This document shows, piece after piece, positions 26,189 to 35,522 of a stretch of 64,000 nucleotides of DNA. The stretch's first letter is position 1, and the number at the start of each line of letters is the position of its first letter. The position numbers and the translations under genes were made by a program. Under the pieces are notes generated by a model. That model was given only the letters and a program-made list of their open reading frames with translations. It searched no databases and was not told the origin of the DNA. Origin of the DNA: Nocardia gamkensis NBRC 108242 (GTDB taxonomy: Bacteria; Actinomycetota; Actinomycetes; Mycobacteriales; Mycobacteriaceae); assembly GCF_001612985.1 (NCBI RefSeq), contig NZ_BDBM01000019.1, forward strand, positions 62,001 to 126,000, written 5' to 3'.

Positions 26189-27815
26189 CGTTTCCTCCTC
26201 GGAGCAGGTCGAGCGTGTCGAGCAGGGCCGCGCTCAGTTCCGGCGCCTGTTGCGCGATGGACGCCCCCGCCACGCAGCGGTCCGGCCGCAGGAACAGCAC
26301 CGAGTCGAGCTGGCCGTCGAACCAGCGTTTCAGCGCGCCGGTTCGGTCGCCCACGACGACGACGTCGGGGTCGTCGTGACCGGTCCAGCGCAATTGGGCC
26401 GACGGGCGGGCCTCGAAGAACCGCGCTCCCAGGGCTTTCCATCGTTCGAACGCCGTCGCTCCGAGCACATCGCGGGGCCGGTTGTTCCAGCACAGCACGG
26501 CGAACCACGGTCCGAGCACCTCGTCGAGCAGGACGTCGGTGCGGTCTCTGGTGTCCACCCGGGGCTGCACGAACAGGGTGCCGACCGAGGACTTCGGCGA
26601 ACGGGACCAGTCGTGCACCACCGCCCCGCGCTCGTAGCGTGGCATCGGCTTGAACCGCATGCCCAGCACATAGCGTTTCACCGGGGGAATCGCGGCCGCG
26701 GCGCGAACAAGCGCGTCGCGGACCGCCGCCACTTTGCGATCGGTCGGCGAGATCACCCGGCCGACCATCGTCGAAAGATCGATCATCGCCCTGGCGTGCT
26801 TGCGGCGCTCCAGGTCGTAGCTGTCGAGCAGGGCGTCGCCCGCCTGCCCCCGGACGACAGCGGCGAGTTTCCAGCCGAGGTTGGCCGCGTCCCTGATCCC
26901 GCTGTTGTAACCCTGCCCCTGCCACACCGGCATCAGGTGCGCGGCGTCGCCTGCCAGCAGCAGGCGGCCGCGCCGGAAGGCGCCCGCGATCCGGGAATGG
27001 TGCGTGTAGACCCGGCGCCGGATGACCTCGAGCCGCTCGGGATGCGGGACGAACGGCGCGACCATCCGCGCCACGAACGCCGGATCCTCGGCCAGTTCGT
27101 CGGGTTCGTCGTCGTGGATCATGAACTCGAAGCGCCGGATGCCGTGCGCGATCGACACCGACACGTTCGGCCGCGCCGGATCGGCGGCGACCTCGATGTT
27201 GGGATGCCCCAGCGGATCCGAGGCGAGATCGACCACCAGCCAGCGCGTCGGCGAGGTGGTGCCCTCGAACGAGACCCCCATCTGCCGCCGGGTGGCGCTG
27301 CGCCCGCCGTCGCAGCCCACCACGTATCGCGCGGTCACGGTGGAGGGCCCGCTGTCGGTGGCGAGTTCGACCGTCACCCGCCCGCCGGCCTCCGCGCACG
27401 AGACCATGGCCGTCCCCCAGGCCACCTCGACGTGCGGGTAACGGGCCAGCCCGGCGAGCAGCTCGGCGTCGACCAGCGGCTGGACGAACCCGTTGCGTTT
27501 CGGCCAGCCGAATTGCTCGTCGGTGGGGGCGATCTCGGCGAGCAGCCTGCGCCGGGCGTCGACGAACCGCATGATCTGGTTCGGGGTGGTGTGCGGCAGA
27601 ACGCGGTCGGCCAACCCGATCGCCTGGAACGTCCGCAGCGATTCGTCGTCCAGGCCGACGCCGCGCGGGTAGTCGATGAGGCTCGGGCGTTCCTCGACCA
27701 CCCGGGCGCGCACACCGTACATCCCGAGCATGTTGGCCAGCGTCAAGCCGACCGGGCCCGCACCCACGACGAGCACGTCGACGTCGGGGGCGGTGGAGAT
27801 CCTCCGCTCGGCCAT
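26145..27815 (-). CDS. MhpA-like FAD-dependent aromatic hydroxylase (bifunctional 3-(3-hydroxyphenyl)propionate hydroxylase family)
   Basis: 556 residues, class A flavoprotein monooxygenase. [20 protein letters not shown] binds [19 protein letters not shown] is the DG motif; [20 protein letters not shown] is the GD motif. The C-terminal thioredoxin-like domain (about residues 400-540) is typical of this family. The length matches MhpA. It hydroxylates a phenol ortho to an existing hydroxyl to give a catechol for the overlapping MhpB-like dioxygenase. The presence of this pair means an aromatic ring arises during degradation. Confidence 0.92.
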   Translation of the reverse strand: MAERRISTAPDVDVLVVGAGPVGLTLANMLGMYGVRARVVEERPSLIDYPRGVGLDDESLRTFQAIGLADRVLPHTTPNQIMRFVDARRRLLAEIAPTDEQFGWPKRNGFVQPLVDAELLAGLARYPHVEVAWGTAMVSCAEAGGRVTVELATDSGPSTVTARYVVGCDGGRSATRRQMGVSFEGTTSPTRWLVVDLASDPLGHPNIEVAADPARPNVSVSIAHGIRRFEFMIHDDEPDELAEDPAFVARMVAPFVPHPERLEVIRRRVYTHHSRIAGAFRRGRLLLAGDAAHLMPVWQGQGYNSGIRDAANLGWKLAAVVRGQAGDALLDSYDLERRKHARAMIDLSTMVGRVISPTDRKVAAVRDALVRAAAAIPPVKRYVLGMRFKPMPRYERGAVVHDWSRSPKSSVGTLFVQPRVDTRDRTDVLLDEVLGPWFAVLCWNNRPRDVLGATAFERWKALGARFFEARPSAQLRWTGHDDPDVVVVGDRTGALKRWFDGQLDSVLFLRPDRCVAGASIAQQAPELSAALLDTLDLLRGGNDAAGRVLRLAQPSS

Positions 27816-27817
27816 GG

Positions 27818-28717
27818 TCAGCCGCCCAGCAAAAAGTCGAGGTGCAGGGCGTTGAAGGTCTCGGCGTCCTCGTACTGCGGCCAGTGCCCGCAACCCGGCA
27901 GGACTTCGAAGCGCGCACCGGGGATCATCGACGCGATCCGCCTGCCCTCACCGACGTCTGCGGTGGGGTCGTCACTGGTCCACAGCACGAGGGTCGGCGC
28001 GGTGATCCGGCCGTAGTCACCGGGCCCCAGCAGGTTTCGCCGCCGGATCTCCGGGTCCTGCAAGGCCATGATGTCGCGCATGGCGGCGGCGAAGCCCGGT
28101 TGCCGGTAGATGCGCTGCCTGCTGGCGACCACGTCGTCGTAGTCCTTCGATTTGTCGGCCATCAGCCACTTGATCCTGGCCTGCACCGTCTCCCAGGTGG
28201 GGTCGGTGGCCGCCGCCATCGACAGCGTGACGATGCGGCGCATGACCTCCGGGTCGGCCTGGGACCCGCCCGCGGTGTTGAGCACCAAGCGGTCGACACG
28301 CTCGGGATGATCGATCGCCACGCGGGCGGCCACCCAGCCGCCCAGCGACTCGCCGCTGACGCAGGCGCGGCGCGCGCCCACCGCGTCGAGGAATCCGATG
28401 ACGTGCTCGACGTAGTGCGAGATCTCCAGCGGATGCCCGGGTTTGCCGGTGTAGCCGTGCCCCAGCATGTCGATCGACCACGTCGAGAAGTGCACGGCGT
28501 GGGACTCCAGATTGCGGACGTAGGCTTCGGCGTGCCCCCCGGACCCGTGCAGCAGGACGAGAGCCGGGCAGGTCGGATCGCCCGCGTGTAGGTAGCGGGT
28601 CCGGACGCCGCCGACGTCCAGGTATCCCTGGGTGAAGGGGACGCCTTGGAGATCGCTCCAGATGCTCTCGTATTCCGGCAACTCGTTATCCTCCGTAGAA
28701 CCAGGCCTGTTCGCCAT
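27818..28717 (-). CDS. Alpha/beta hydrolase, meta-cleavage product hydrolase type (MhpC-like)
   Basis: 299 residues. Motifs: [14 protein letters not shown] (oxyanion), [16 protein letters not shown] (nucleophile Ser near residue 126), [14 protein letters not shown] (acid) and [14 protein letters not shown] (catalytic His). The family includes MhpC, BphD and HsaD, which hydrolyse vinylogous diketones formed by extradiol cleavage. Location directly before the MhpA- and MhpB-like genes supports that role. It ends two bases before the hydroxylase start codon. Confidence 0.92.
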   Translation of the reverse strand: MANRPGSTEDNELPEYESIWSDLQGVPFTQGYLDVGGVRTRYLHAGDPTCPALVLLHGSGGHAEAYVRNLESHAVHFSTWSIDMLGHGYTGKPGHPLEISHYVEHVIGFLDAVGARRACVSGESLGGWVAARVAIDHPERVDRLVLNTAGGSQADPEVMRRIVTLSMAAATDPTWETVQARIKWLMADKSKDYDDVVASRQRIYRQPGFAAAMRDIMALQDPEIRRRNLLGPGDYGRITAPTLVLWTSDDPTADVGEGRRIASMIPGARFEVLPGCGHWPQYEDAETFNALHLDFLLGG

Positions 28718-28753
28718 CGCGGCGGGGCAGGCGCGATGCCTCTCGCTCTGTGC

Positions 28754-30397
28754 TCAGATCTCGACCGATTTCCCGGTCGCCGCGGCGTATCCGGCGCGAA
28801 AGCCCCACACCATCCCGGGGCCGATGGTTCCGCCCGCTCCGCCGTAGGCCCGGCCGGTCACCCCGGCCATCGCGTTGCCCGCGGCGAACAGCCCGGGGAT
28901 GACCGTCCCGCTGACGTGCCGCACGCGTCCGTCCCGGTCGGTGCGTGGGCCGCCTTTGGTTCCCATCGCCCCGACGGTGACGGGCACGGCGTAGTAGGGA
29001 GCGGTATCGATCGGACCGAGGGTGCGGCCGGCGACGGTGGCGGCGCGCTCGTCGCCCCACCAGCCGTCGTAGGCGCTCGAGCCGCGCCCGAAGTCGGGGT
29101 CGACCTCGGCGGCGACATGACGATTCCACGCGGACACGGTCGCGGCGAGACCGTCCGGGTCTATACCGGTCTTCTTCCCGAGCTCGGCGAGATCCGCGGA
29201 TTCGCAGAACCATTCGGGGACCGGATCGCCGGGCGCGATACCGAGGAAGCCGTAGCGTCGCAGATGGACGGCGTCGAAGACGATCCAGCCGGGATCGTTG
29301 ACGTAGCCGCCCTTGGGATCGAGATAGTGGAACGCGCCTGCCATCGAGTTGTACTCCGACGCCTCGTTGACGAACCGCCTGCCCGCGCGATTGACCATGA
29401 TGCTGCGCGGGCGCGTCCGTTCGAGGCGCACACTGCGGCTGCGCGGCTTGCCCTCGATGGTGTCGCCGGGAATCCGGACGATCGGCACCCACCACGCCTC
29501 GCTCATCGTGCCGAGGTCCGCGCCGTGCGCCATCGCCATGCGCAGCCCGTCTCCGGTGTTGTTCGGCGGCGACACGGCGCCGTGCATCGGGCCGCGCAGG
29601 AAGGAGCGGATCAGGGTCGGGTCCCATTCGAATCCGCCGGTCGCCAGGACGACACCGCTGCGCGCCCGGATCGTCGATTCGCCCGCGGCCGTGACGATCC
29701 GGACACCGGTGACAGCGCCGTCCTCGGCGATCAACTCCGTGGCCCTTGCCCCGGTTCGTGGGATCACTCCGGCGTCGAGCACGCCGGCGAGCAAGCCCGC
29801 GACGAGCGCGGTTCCGGCTACGCAGAGGTCGGCCGACTCGTCGGCGACCGTGGCGTGCAGCCGTGCGCGCGTCTCGGCGTCGAATCCGACGTTGCTCCAG
29901 TCCGCCGGGAAGGCGGTGATGCGGTCGCGCCACACTCCGAGCCGGGCCAGGTCGAAGGCGACCGGACTCAGCGAGCGGCCGCCGCCGGGCCTGCCGCCGG
30001 GCAGTTCCGGTTTGTAGTCCGGGAAGCCGTCGGCGATCTCGAAGCGCACACCGCTGTGCGCCTCGACGAAGTCGACCATCGCCGCACCGGTGCGCACGAA
30101 GACCTCGACCAGCTCGTCGTCCATCGAGTCCAGCGATTGGGCGTGCAGGTAACTCAGCGCGTCGGCCACGCTCAGCGGTCCGTCGGCGCAGCGGTCGTGG
30201 GCGGGAATCCACGCGATGCCGCCCGACACCGCGCTCGTCCCGCCGACGGTCGCCGCCTTCTCGAAGACCGCCACCGACGCGCCGTGCACCGCCGCACCGA
30301 GGGCGGCGGTCAGGCCGGCGGCGCCGGTCCCGAGGACCACGACGTCGACCTCGGCGTCCGCCGTGCTGGCGGACCGTTCCTGCTGCTGCGAAGGCAC
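28754..30397 (-). CDS. FAD-dependent dehydrogenase, 3-ketosteroid-delta1-dehydrogenase-like
   Basis: 547 residues from a GTG at 30397 preceded by AAAGGAAG. Earlier in-frame starts add about 127 residues of low-complexity sequence and are rejected. FAD motif VDVVVLGTGAAGLTAALGAA, GGTSAVSGGIAWIPA, VVLATGGFEWDPT, C-terminal PYYAVPVTVGAMGTKGG and FAAGNAMAGVTGRAYGGAGG. It is the first gene of the 16-gene minus-strand run. A one-mismatch operator-like palindrome lies 266 bp upstream (30663-30677). Ketosteroid-type dehydrogenation is the family role; the true substrate is open. Confidence 0.9.
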   Translation of the reverse strand: MPSQQQERSASTADAEVDVVVLGTGAAGLTAALGAAVHGASVAVFEKAATVGGTSAVSGGIAWIPAHDRCADGPLSVADALSYLHAQSLDSMDDELVEVFVRTGAAMVDFVEAHSGVRFEIADGFPDYKPELPGGRPGGGRSLSPVAFDLARLGVWRDRITAFPADWSNVGFDAETRARLHATVADESADLCVAGTALVAGLLAGVLDAGVIPRTGARATELIAEDGAVTGVRIVTAAGESTIRARSGVVLATGGFEWDPTLIRSFLRGPMHGAVSPPNNTGDGLRMAMAHGADLGTMSEAWWVPIVRIPGDTIEGKPRSRSVRLERTRPRSIMVNRAGRRFVNEASEYNSMAGAFHYLDPKGGYVNDPGWIVFDAVHLRRYGFLGIAPGDPVPEWFCESADLAELGKKTGIDPDGLAATVSAWNRHVAAEVDPDFGRGSSAYDGWWGDERAATVAGRTLGPIDTAPYYAVPVTVGAMGTKGGPRTDRDGRVRHVSGTVIPGLFAAGNAMAGVTGRAYGGAGGTIGPGMVWGFRAGYAAATGKSVEI

Positions 30398-30662
30398 TGC
30401 GGCGACTTCCTTTCGGCTGCACGGGTGAGCCTCTGGCGCGCCGGACCCGCTCGTTGGAGCCGGACTCGGCGGGCGCTTCGGGGCCCCTACCGAGCCGACG
30501 GATTCGAAGTCGAGACCGCGCGGGCGCCCGGATCGGATCGGCACGGTCGACTCCGAGCCGGGGCCCGGAGGACTGCGTGTGGGGGAACCGCGAATCCGCC
30601 GGGCGGATGCTTCGAGCGACCTGCGGGCGATCGAAGTAGCGAGACCTCCATTTGCAACTGAG

Positions 30663-30677
30663 AAGAATGGTATTCTC
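30663..30677. promoter_or_regulatory. Candidate operator AAGAAT-GGT-ATTCTC
   Basis: One mismatch from GAGAAT-N3-ATTCTC. It overlaps the last bases of the acyl-CoA ligase gene and lies upstream of the 16-gene catabolic run starting at 30397. The 265 bases between contain no convincing gene and probably hold the promoter. Confidence 0.55.
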
Positions 30678-32214
30678 ATCTCGCGGATGTGGCAATCCCC
30701 GCCCGGACGAGATGTTTCTGCACCTTGCCGCTCGCCGTCCGCGGATAGTCCTCGACCTCGAACAACCGCTCTGGCCACTTCTGGCGCGCGATGCCCGCGG
30801 CGGCGAAGTGCGCGCGCACCTCCTCCGCGGACGGCAGCACGCGCCCCGGCCGGATGCGCAGCACGGCGCCGACCGTCTCACCGAAGCGCTCGTCCGGCAC
30901 GGCCACGACCACCGCTTCGGCGACCGCGGGCAGTTCGGCGAGCACCTCCTCCACTTCCAGCGCGCTGATGTTCTCGCCACCGCGGATGATCACGTCGGAT
31001 TTGCGGTCGGTGACCGTGAGGCAGCCGTCCGCGCCGAGCACGCCGATGTCACCGGTGTGATACCAGCCGTCCGCGTCGAAGGCGCGGACGGTGAGCAGGT
31101 CATCGGTGTAGCCGAGGCACAGATCGGGTCCGCGGCTGAGGATTTCGCCGTCCTCGGCCAGCCGGATCTCCACACCCGGCATCGGCCTGCCGTCGGTGTA
31201 GAGCCGTTCCTCCTCGGGCGCTGTGTACCGCGACCCGGTGATCGACGGATGCTCGGTACTGCCGTAGGCGCGGAACGGGACGAGGCCGAGATCGGCGAGC
31301 CTGCGGGTCACCGAGACCGGGACAGCGGATCCGCCGAGTCCGACATATCGGACGTGCCGCAGATGCTCGGGGGTGAAGTCCGGGTGGTCGAGCAAGCTGG
31401 TGACGAAGTAGGGCGGACCGCCCCCGATCGAGATGCCGTCGCTGCGCATCAGCGCCAGCGCGCGGCCCGGGTCCCAGACGTCGGCCAGGTGCACCGGCTT
31501 GGCGTGCAACACCGGAATCAGGAAGGCGCCGACCATGCCGATGAAGTGCCCCACCGGGGTGGCCGTGAGCTGCTTGCCCCGATCCGACGCGGTCCGCTCG
31601 GCGAGCTGCCTTGCTTCACAACCCAGTGTCTGATGACTGTGCACGACGCCCTTCGGCGCGCTGGTGGTTCCCGAGGTGAAGGCGATCAACGCGGGACTCG
31701 ACGGATCCACGGCGGCCACCCCCGCCATGGGCTCGTCGGCGAGCAGGTGATCGAAGTCGATCTCCACCAGCCCGACCAGCGGAACCCCGGCGCTCACGTC
31801 TGGGTCGAAACTCAGCCTGCCGAACCGGTGGGCCGTGATGAACACGGCGGGCCGGACGACCTCGAGGATGTGCCCGACTTCCTTGCGGCCGTAGAAGTGG
31901 ACGATCGGCACCACCACCGTCCCGAGGATCGCGGAGGCCCAGAAGGTCGCGGCGGCCTCCATCCAGTTCGGCAACTGGAACGCGATCGCGTCACCCGGAC
32001 CGACGCCACGTGCCCGCAGACCCGCCGCGAGCCTGCGGGCGACGCGTTCGACATCGGCGAAAGTGCCCGACCACGGGCGGACATCGGAATGCACCCGGAA
32101 CTCGGTGCCGGGGGCGGCGGCGAGACCACGGACCAGCAGCTCGCCCAGCGTCTCCCGGCGCCACCAGCCTTCCCGCTCATAGCGGACTCGCAATTCCTCG
32201 GGAACCGTTCGCAT
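30676..32214 (-). CDS. Acyl-CoA synthetase (AMP-forming)
   Basis: 512 residues from the ATG at 32214 (MRTVPEELRVRYEREGWW); a GTG at 32232 is an alternative. ANL superfamily adenylating enzyme: the P-loop-like motif reads LIAFTSGTTSAPKGVVHSH, then FRAYGSTEHPS, DGWYHTGDIGVLG, DRKSDVIIRGGENISALEVE, and the C-terminal Lys in YPRTASGKVQK. The N-terminal signature resembles cyclohexanecarboxylate/steroid-side-chain CoA ligases. It would activate a carboxylic acid substrate. An ATTCTC half-site lies at 32349-32354, upstream of its start. Confidence 0.93.
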   Translation of the reverse strand: MRTVPEELRVRYEREGWWRRETLGELLVRGLAAAPGTEFRVHSDVRPWSGTFADVERVARRLAAGLRARGVGPGDAIAFQLPNWMEAAATFWASAILGTVVVPIVHFYGRKEVGHILEVVRPAVFITAHRFGRLSFDPDVSAGVPLVGLVEIDFDHLLADEPMAGVAAVDPSSPALIAFTSGTTSAPKGVVHSHQTLGCEARQLAERTASDRGKQLTATPVGHFIGMVGAFLIPVLHAKPVHLADVWDPGRALALMRSDGISIGGGPPYFVTSLLDHPDFTPEHLRHVRYVGLGGSAVPVSVTRRLADLGLVPFRAYGSTEHPSITGSRYTAPEEERLYTDGRPMPGVEIRLAEDGEILSRGPDLCLGYTDDLLTVRAFDADGWYHTGDIGVLGADGCLTVTDRKSDVIIRGGENISALEVEEVLAELPAVAEAVVVAVPDERFGETVGAVLRIRPGRVLPSAEEVRAHFAAAGIARQKWPERLFEVEDYPRTASGKVQKHLVRAGIATSAR

Positions 32215-32710
32215 CTCGGCACTCTCACTCACTTCTCGGGACCGGCGCCGTCGTGCGCGGCCGTTCGGTATCGGCGGGCAACGACCCGGCACGGCCGGCA
32301 TCGGCCGATGCGTCCGGACGAACCGCTTCCCGCCATTACGGAAACAATATTCTCCAAAAACGAGATCAATTCATCCGATCATGCGTCGGCAGCGCTGCCT
32401 CAGGCGTCCGACTGATCCACCGAGCCACACCCGGATGCCGCCTGAGCAGGTGAAATCCGCTGAATAGGCGCGGCTTGTGGCGACACTTTTGGTAGAGTAC
32501 CGTTCTCATTGACGGCAAGTTTGATTCTTGCACCGAGACGGCCAGCCCGTACCCGATCCGGCGAGCCTTGCGCCAGGACCCCGGCTGCGCGAACGTCGGC
32601 CGCCCGGCGGACGCACCGCCTGTGCGGGCACACCGCGGCGTACCAGCCGACGCGTGATCGGTCGTCACGGCCTGGCGCTGTGGCCATCGAAGAGAACGGA
32701 AGGTTCAGCT
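32215..32710. other. Divergent intergenic region with weak operator-like sites
   Basis: About 500 bases between the acyl-CoA ligase and the plus-strand ferredoxin/P450 unit. It contains an ATTCTC half-site (32349-32354) on the ligase side and TAGAGT-ACC-GTTCTC (32493-32507, three mismatches) on the ferredoxin side. No credible gene is visible. Confidence 0.4.
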
Positions 32711-32755
32711 GTGGTGCGAGCCGAAGGCGAGGCCGCGTTCATCACCGGCGCCTAG
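32711..32755 (+). pseudogene. 15-codon 5' remnant of a short-chain dehydrogenase gene
   Basis: GTG start with GGAAGG upstream, reading VVRAEGEAAFITGA then TAG. This matches the first residues of many mycobacterial-type SDRs (VxGKVAFITGAARG), including the start of the cofactor motif, and then stops. The rest of the gene is gone. It lies 54 bp before the ferredoxin gene and probably marks a deleted first gene of this operon. Confidence 0.55.
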
Positions 32756-32809
32756 CTGATCGACGCGCCGGCCCCGTGGCACCCCACGACGATTGCGGAG
32801 GAACGAACG

Positions 32810-32974
32810 ATGAAGGTCCGAGTGGATCCGGATCGCTGCCAGGGACACACCCCGTGCTCGATCAACGCACCAGCGGCATTCGAGCTGAGCGACGTCGACG
32901 GACACGCGACGGCCATCGCTGGCGAAGTCCCGGCCGACCAGCAGTGCCCCGAACGGGCCATCTCCCTCGCCTGA
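32810..32974 (+). CDS. Ferredoxin, [3Fe-4S] P450 type (54 residues)
   Basis: ATG at 32810 with GGAGGAA upstream. Cluster cysteines: Cys10 and Cys16 in DRCQGHTPCSINA, Cys46 in QQCPERAISLA. At 54 residues it is shorter than the other ferredoxins here because the middle loop is reduced. The P450 gene starts 51 bp downstream, so this is its likely redox partner. Confidence 0.9.
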   Translation: MKVRVDPDRCQGHTPCSINAPAAFELSDVDGHATAIAGEVPADQQCPERAISLA

Positions 32975-33025
32975 GGCGCTCGGCGTCGGGCGCGCCGCAT
33001 TCCGTGAGCAGCAGAGGAACACATT

Positions 33026-34390
33026 GTGAGCATTGACGACGCAGTCGCCGACGAGGACCGCAAGAAGAACCGGTACCAGTTCGACCGGCACACACCGGAA
33101 TACCGGCACCGGTTCCAGGAGATCACCGAGGAACTGCACGCCAAGTGCCCGATCGCGTGGAGCGACACCTACGACGGTCACTGGGTGGCCGGCGGCGGCA
33201 ACGCGGTCTTCGAACTCGCCCGCTGCCCGCACGTCTCCAACGACCACGATCTGCACGGCGAACGCAAGGGCTACAAAGGGATCTCCATCCCATCCGCCCG
33301 GCGCGCGCAGGTGGTGCGCGGCGGCATGCTGGAGATGGACGATCCGGAGCACCGGCTCTACCGCCAGGTGCTCAATCCCTACCTCTCGCCTGCCGCGGTC
33401 CGGCGCTGGGAGCCGGTCATCGACGAGATCGTGCGGGCGAGCCTGGACGAGAGGATCGAGAGCGGGCGCATCGATTTCGTCGACGACCTCGCCAATGTCG
33501 TTCCGGCCGTGCTGACCCTGGCCATGCTCGGAATCCCGTTGCGACAGTGGTCCATCTACAGCGAGCCGGTGCACGCCTCGGTGTACACGCCGGAGGATTC
33601 GCCCGACGCTGCACGGGTCGCCGAGATGCACCGCGCGATGGGCATCGATCTGCTGACCAACCTGGCCGAGATCAAGCAGAACCCGCGGCCCGGCCTGGTG
33701 CACGCCCTCACCGAACTGCGGATCGACGGCGAGCCCGCGCCGGACCTCGAACTGCTGGGCATGCTCGGCCTGATCATCGGCGGCGGATTCGACACCACCA
33801 CCGCGCTCACCGCGCACTCGCTGGAATGGCTGTCGGATCACCCCGGCCAGCGCGAGCTGCTCAGCCGCGAACGCGACACTCTGCTGGCCCCGGCGACCGA
33901 GGAGTTCCTGCGCTTCTTCACCCCCGCGCCGGGTGACGGGCGCACCATCTCGGCCGACTGTGTCGTCGAGAACACCCGATTCGAAGAGGGTGACCGCCTG
34001 TGGCTTTCCTGGGCGATGGCCAACCGCGATCCCGCGATCTTCCCCGATCCGAACGAGGTCGTCCTGGATCGCAAGGGCAACCGGCACTTCAGTTTCGGCC
34101 TCGGCGTGCATCGCTGCATCGGGTCGAACGTCGCGCGCACCGTGTTCAAATCCATGCTCACCGCCGTGCTCGACCGGATGCCCGACTACCGCTGCGATCC
34201 CGAGGGCACCGTGCACTACGAGACCATCGGGGTGATCCAGGGCATGCGGCATCTGCCCGCCACCTTCACACCGGGGCCGCGCCTGGGCGCCGGACTGGAG
34301 GAGACCTTGGAGAGATTGCAGCGGATCTGCGACGAGCAGCGACTGGCGGCGCCGGTGACCGAGCGCCCCGACGTCGCGCGGATCGACTGA
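33026..34390 (+). CDS. Cytochrome P450
   Basis: 454 residues, GTG start preceded by AGAGGAA. Haem segment FSFGLGVHRCIGSNVAR, I-helix IIGGGFDTTTAL, and K-helix EEFLRF. It is longer than the other two P450s because of an extended C-terminal tail (GAGLEETLERLQRICDEQR). Upstream ferredoxin (32810) and downstream amidohydrolases and Rieske protein suggest an operon for one oxidation-cleavage block. The substrate is unknown. Confidence 0.95.
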   Translation: MSIDDAVADEDRKKNRYQFDRHTPEYRHRFQEITEELHAKCPIAWSDTYDGHWVAGGGNAVFELARCPHVSNDHDLHGERKGYKGISIPSARRAQVVRGGMLEMDDPEHRLYRQVLNPYLSPAAVRRWEPVIDEIVRASLDERIESGRIDFVDDLANVVPAVLTLAMLGIPLRQWSIYSEPVHASVYTPEDSPDAARVAEMHRAMGIDLLTNLAEIKQNPRPGLVHALTELRIDGEPAPDLELLGMLGLIIGGGFDTTTALTAHSLEWLSDHPGQRELLSRERDTLLAPATEEFLRFFTPAPGDGRTISADCVVENTRFEEGDRLWLSWAMANRDPAIFPDPNEVVLDRKGNRHFSFGLGVHRCIGSNVARTVFKSMLTAVLDRMPDYRCDPEGTVHYETIGVIQGMRHLPATFTPGPRLGAGLEETLERLQRICDEQRLAAPVTERPDVARID

Positions 34391-34409
34391 CGCCACCGGG
34401 AGACATCGG

Positions 34410-35501
34410 ATGATTACGCTTTCCGACGGCACCAGCATGCCCGTCATCGACGGCAGCGTGCACATCTTCTTCGCTTCGAACGACGATATGCGCGGCTTCC
34501 TGCGCGAGCCGTACAAGAGCCGTGGCATCCCGGATGCCGAGCTGGACTGGTACGGCGCTCCCGGCGGGGAGTACGCCGAGGGAACCAGGGGACCTTCCCG
34601 CGGATACCCGGGTTCCGATCCGGACGTGGTCGGCGAGCAGCTGTTCGAGACGCGAGGCGTGGACGTCGCGATCCTGCATCCCATGACCCGGGGCATCCTG
34701 CCCGACCGGCACCTGACCACGGCGATGCTGTCGGCGCACAACGAGATGATGGTGGGGCGGTGGCTGGATTCCGGGGCGTACGCGTCCCGCTATCGCGGCA
34801 CCATTCGGGTGAACCCCGAGGACACCCCGGGCGCGCTGCGCGAGATCCGCAGGTGGGCGGACCATCCCGGCGTGGTCCAGGTCGGTGTCCCGTTGCAGTC
34901 GCGCGAACTGTACGGCAAGCCGCAGTTCTGGCCGTTGTGGGAGGCGGCGGCCGAAGCCGGGCTGCCGGTGGCCGCGCACATCGAAACCGGCGAGAGTATC
35001 GCCTTCCCGCCCACGCCGTCGGGGCACACCCGCACCTACGAGCAGTACCTCGGGTTCATGTCGCTGAACTACGTCTACCACTTGATGAACATGATCGCCG
35101 AAGGAGTGTTCGAGCGGCTGCCCCGGTTGCGGTTCGTCTGGGCCGACGGCGCGGCCGATCTGCTCACCCCCTTCACCTGGCGGATGGACACCTTCGGCAG
35201 GCCACACCTGGAGCAGACGCCGTGGGCGCCACGGATGCCCAGCGACTACCTGCCCGGTCACGTCTTCTTCGTCCACGGCAGCCTCGACGGGCCGGGCGAC
35301 ACCGAATGGGCCTCCGAATGGCTCGGTTTCACCGGCAAGGAGGACATGGTGATGTTCGGCTCCAGTTATCCGCACTGGCACTGCGCGAATGTCGATGTGC
35401 TGCCGTCCACGCTCACCACCCAGCAGCGCGAAAAGATCTGCTGGCGCAACGCCGCCCAGCTCTACGGGATCGATGTCCCGGCCGGGCTGGTCTCCGAGTA
35501 G
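34410..35501 (+). CDS. Amidohydrolase family protein with altered metal site
   Basis: 363 residues, ATG preceded by CGGGAGA. Same amidohydrolase-2 fold as 5335 and 35523: N-terminal VIDGSVHIFF, central PVAAHIETGES, C-terminal MVMFGSSYPHWHCANVD. In the two relatives the last block reads SSDYPH with the metal-binding Asp; here it is GSSYPH, so that Asp is Ser. The protein may be inactive alone, use a different metal arrangement, or form a heteromer with the next gene product. Confidence 0.88.
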   Translation: MITLSDGTSMPVIDGSVHIFFASNDDMRGFLREPYKSRGIPDAELDWYGAPGGEYAEGTRGPSRGYPGSDPDVVGEQLFETRGVDVAILHPMTRGILPDRHLTTAMLSAHNEMMVGRWLDSGAYASRYRGTIRVNPEDTPGALREIRRWADHPGVVQVGVPLQSRELYGKPQFWPLWEAAAEAGLPVAAHIETGESIAFPPTPSGHTRTYEQYLGFMSLNYVYHLMNMIAEGVFERLPRLRFVWADGAADLLTPFTWRMDTFGRPHLEQTPWAPRMPSDYLPGHVFFVHGSLDGPGDTEWASEWLGFTGKEDMVMFGSSYPHWHCANVDVLPSTLTTQQREKICWRNAAQLYGIDVPAGLVSE

Positions 35502-35522
35502 TCGCGAACAAGGGAGACGACC

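Noticed and set aside
28686-30980. 764-codon minus-strand frame overlapping the ketosteroid-dehydrogenase-like gene
   Set aside because: Extremely Arg-rich, wrong frame; the FAD motifs are in the frame ending at 28754.
32461-32510. TAGAGT-ACC-GTTCTC as a full operator
   Set aside because: Three mismatches; kept only as a weak candidate in the intergenic note.
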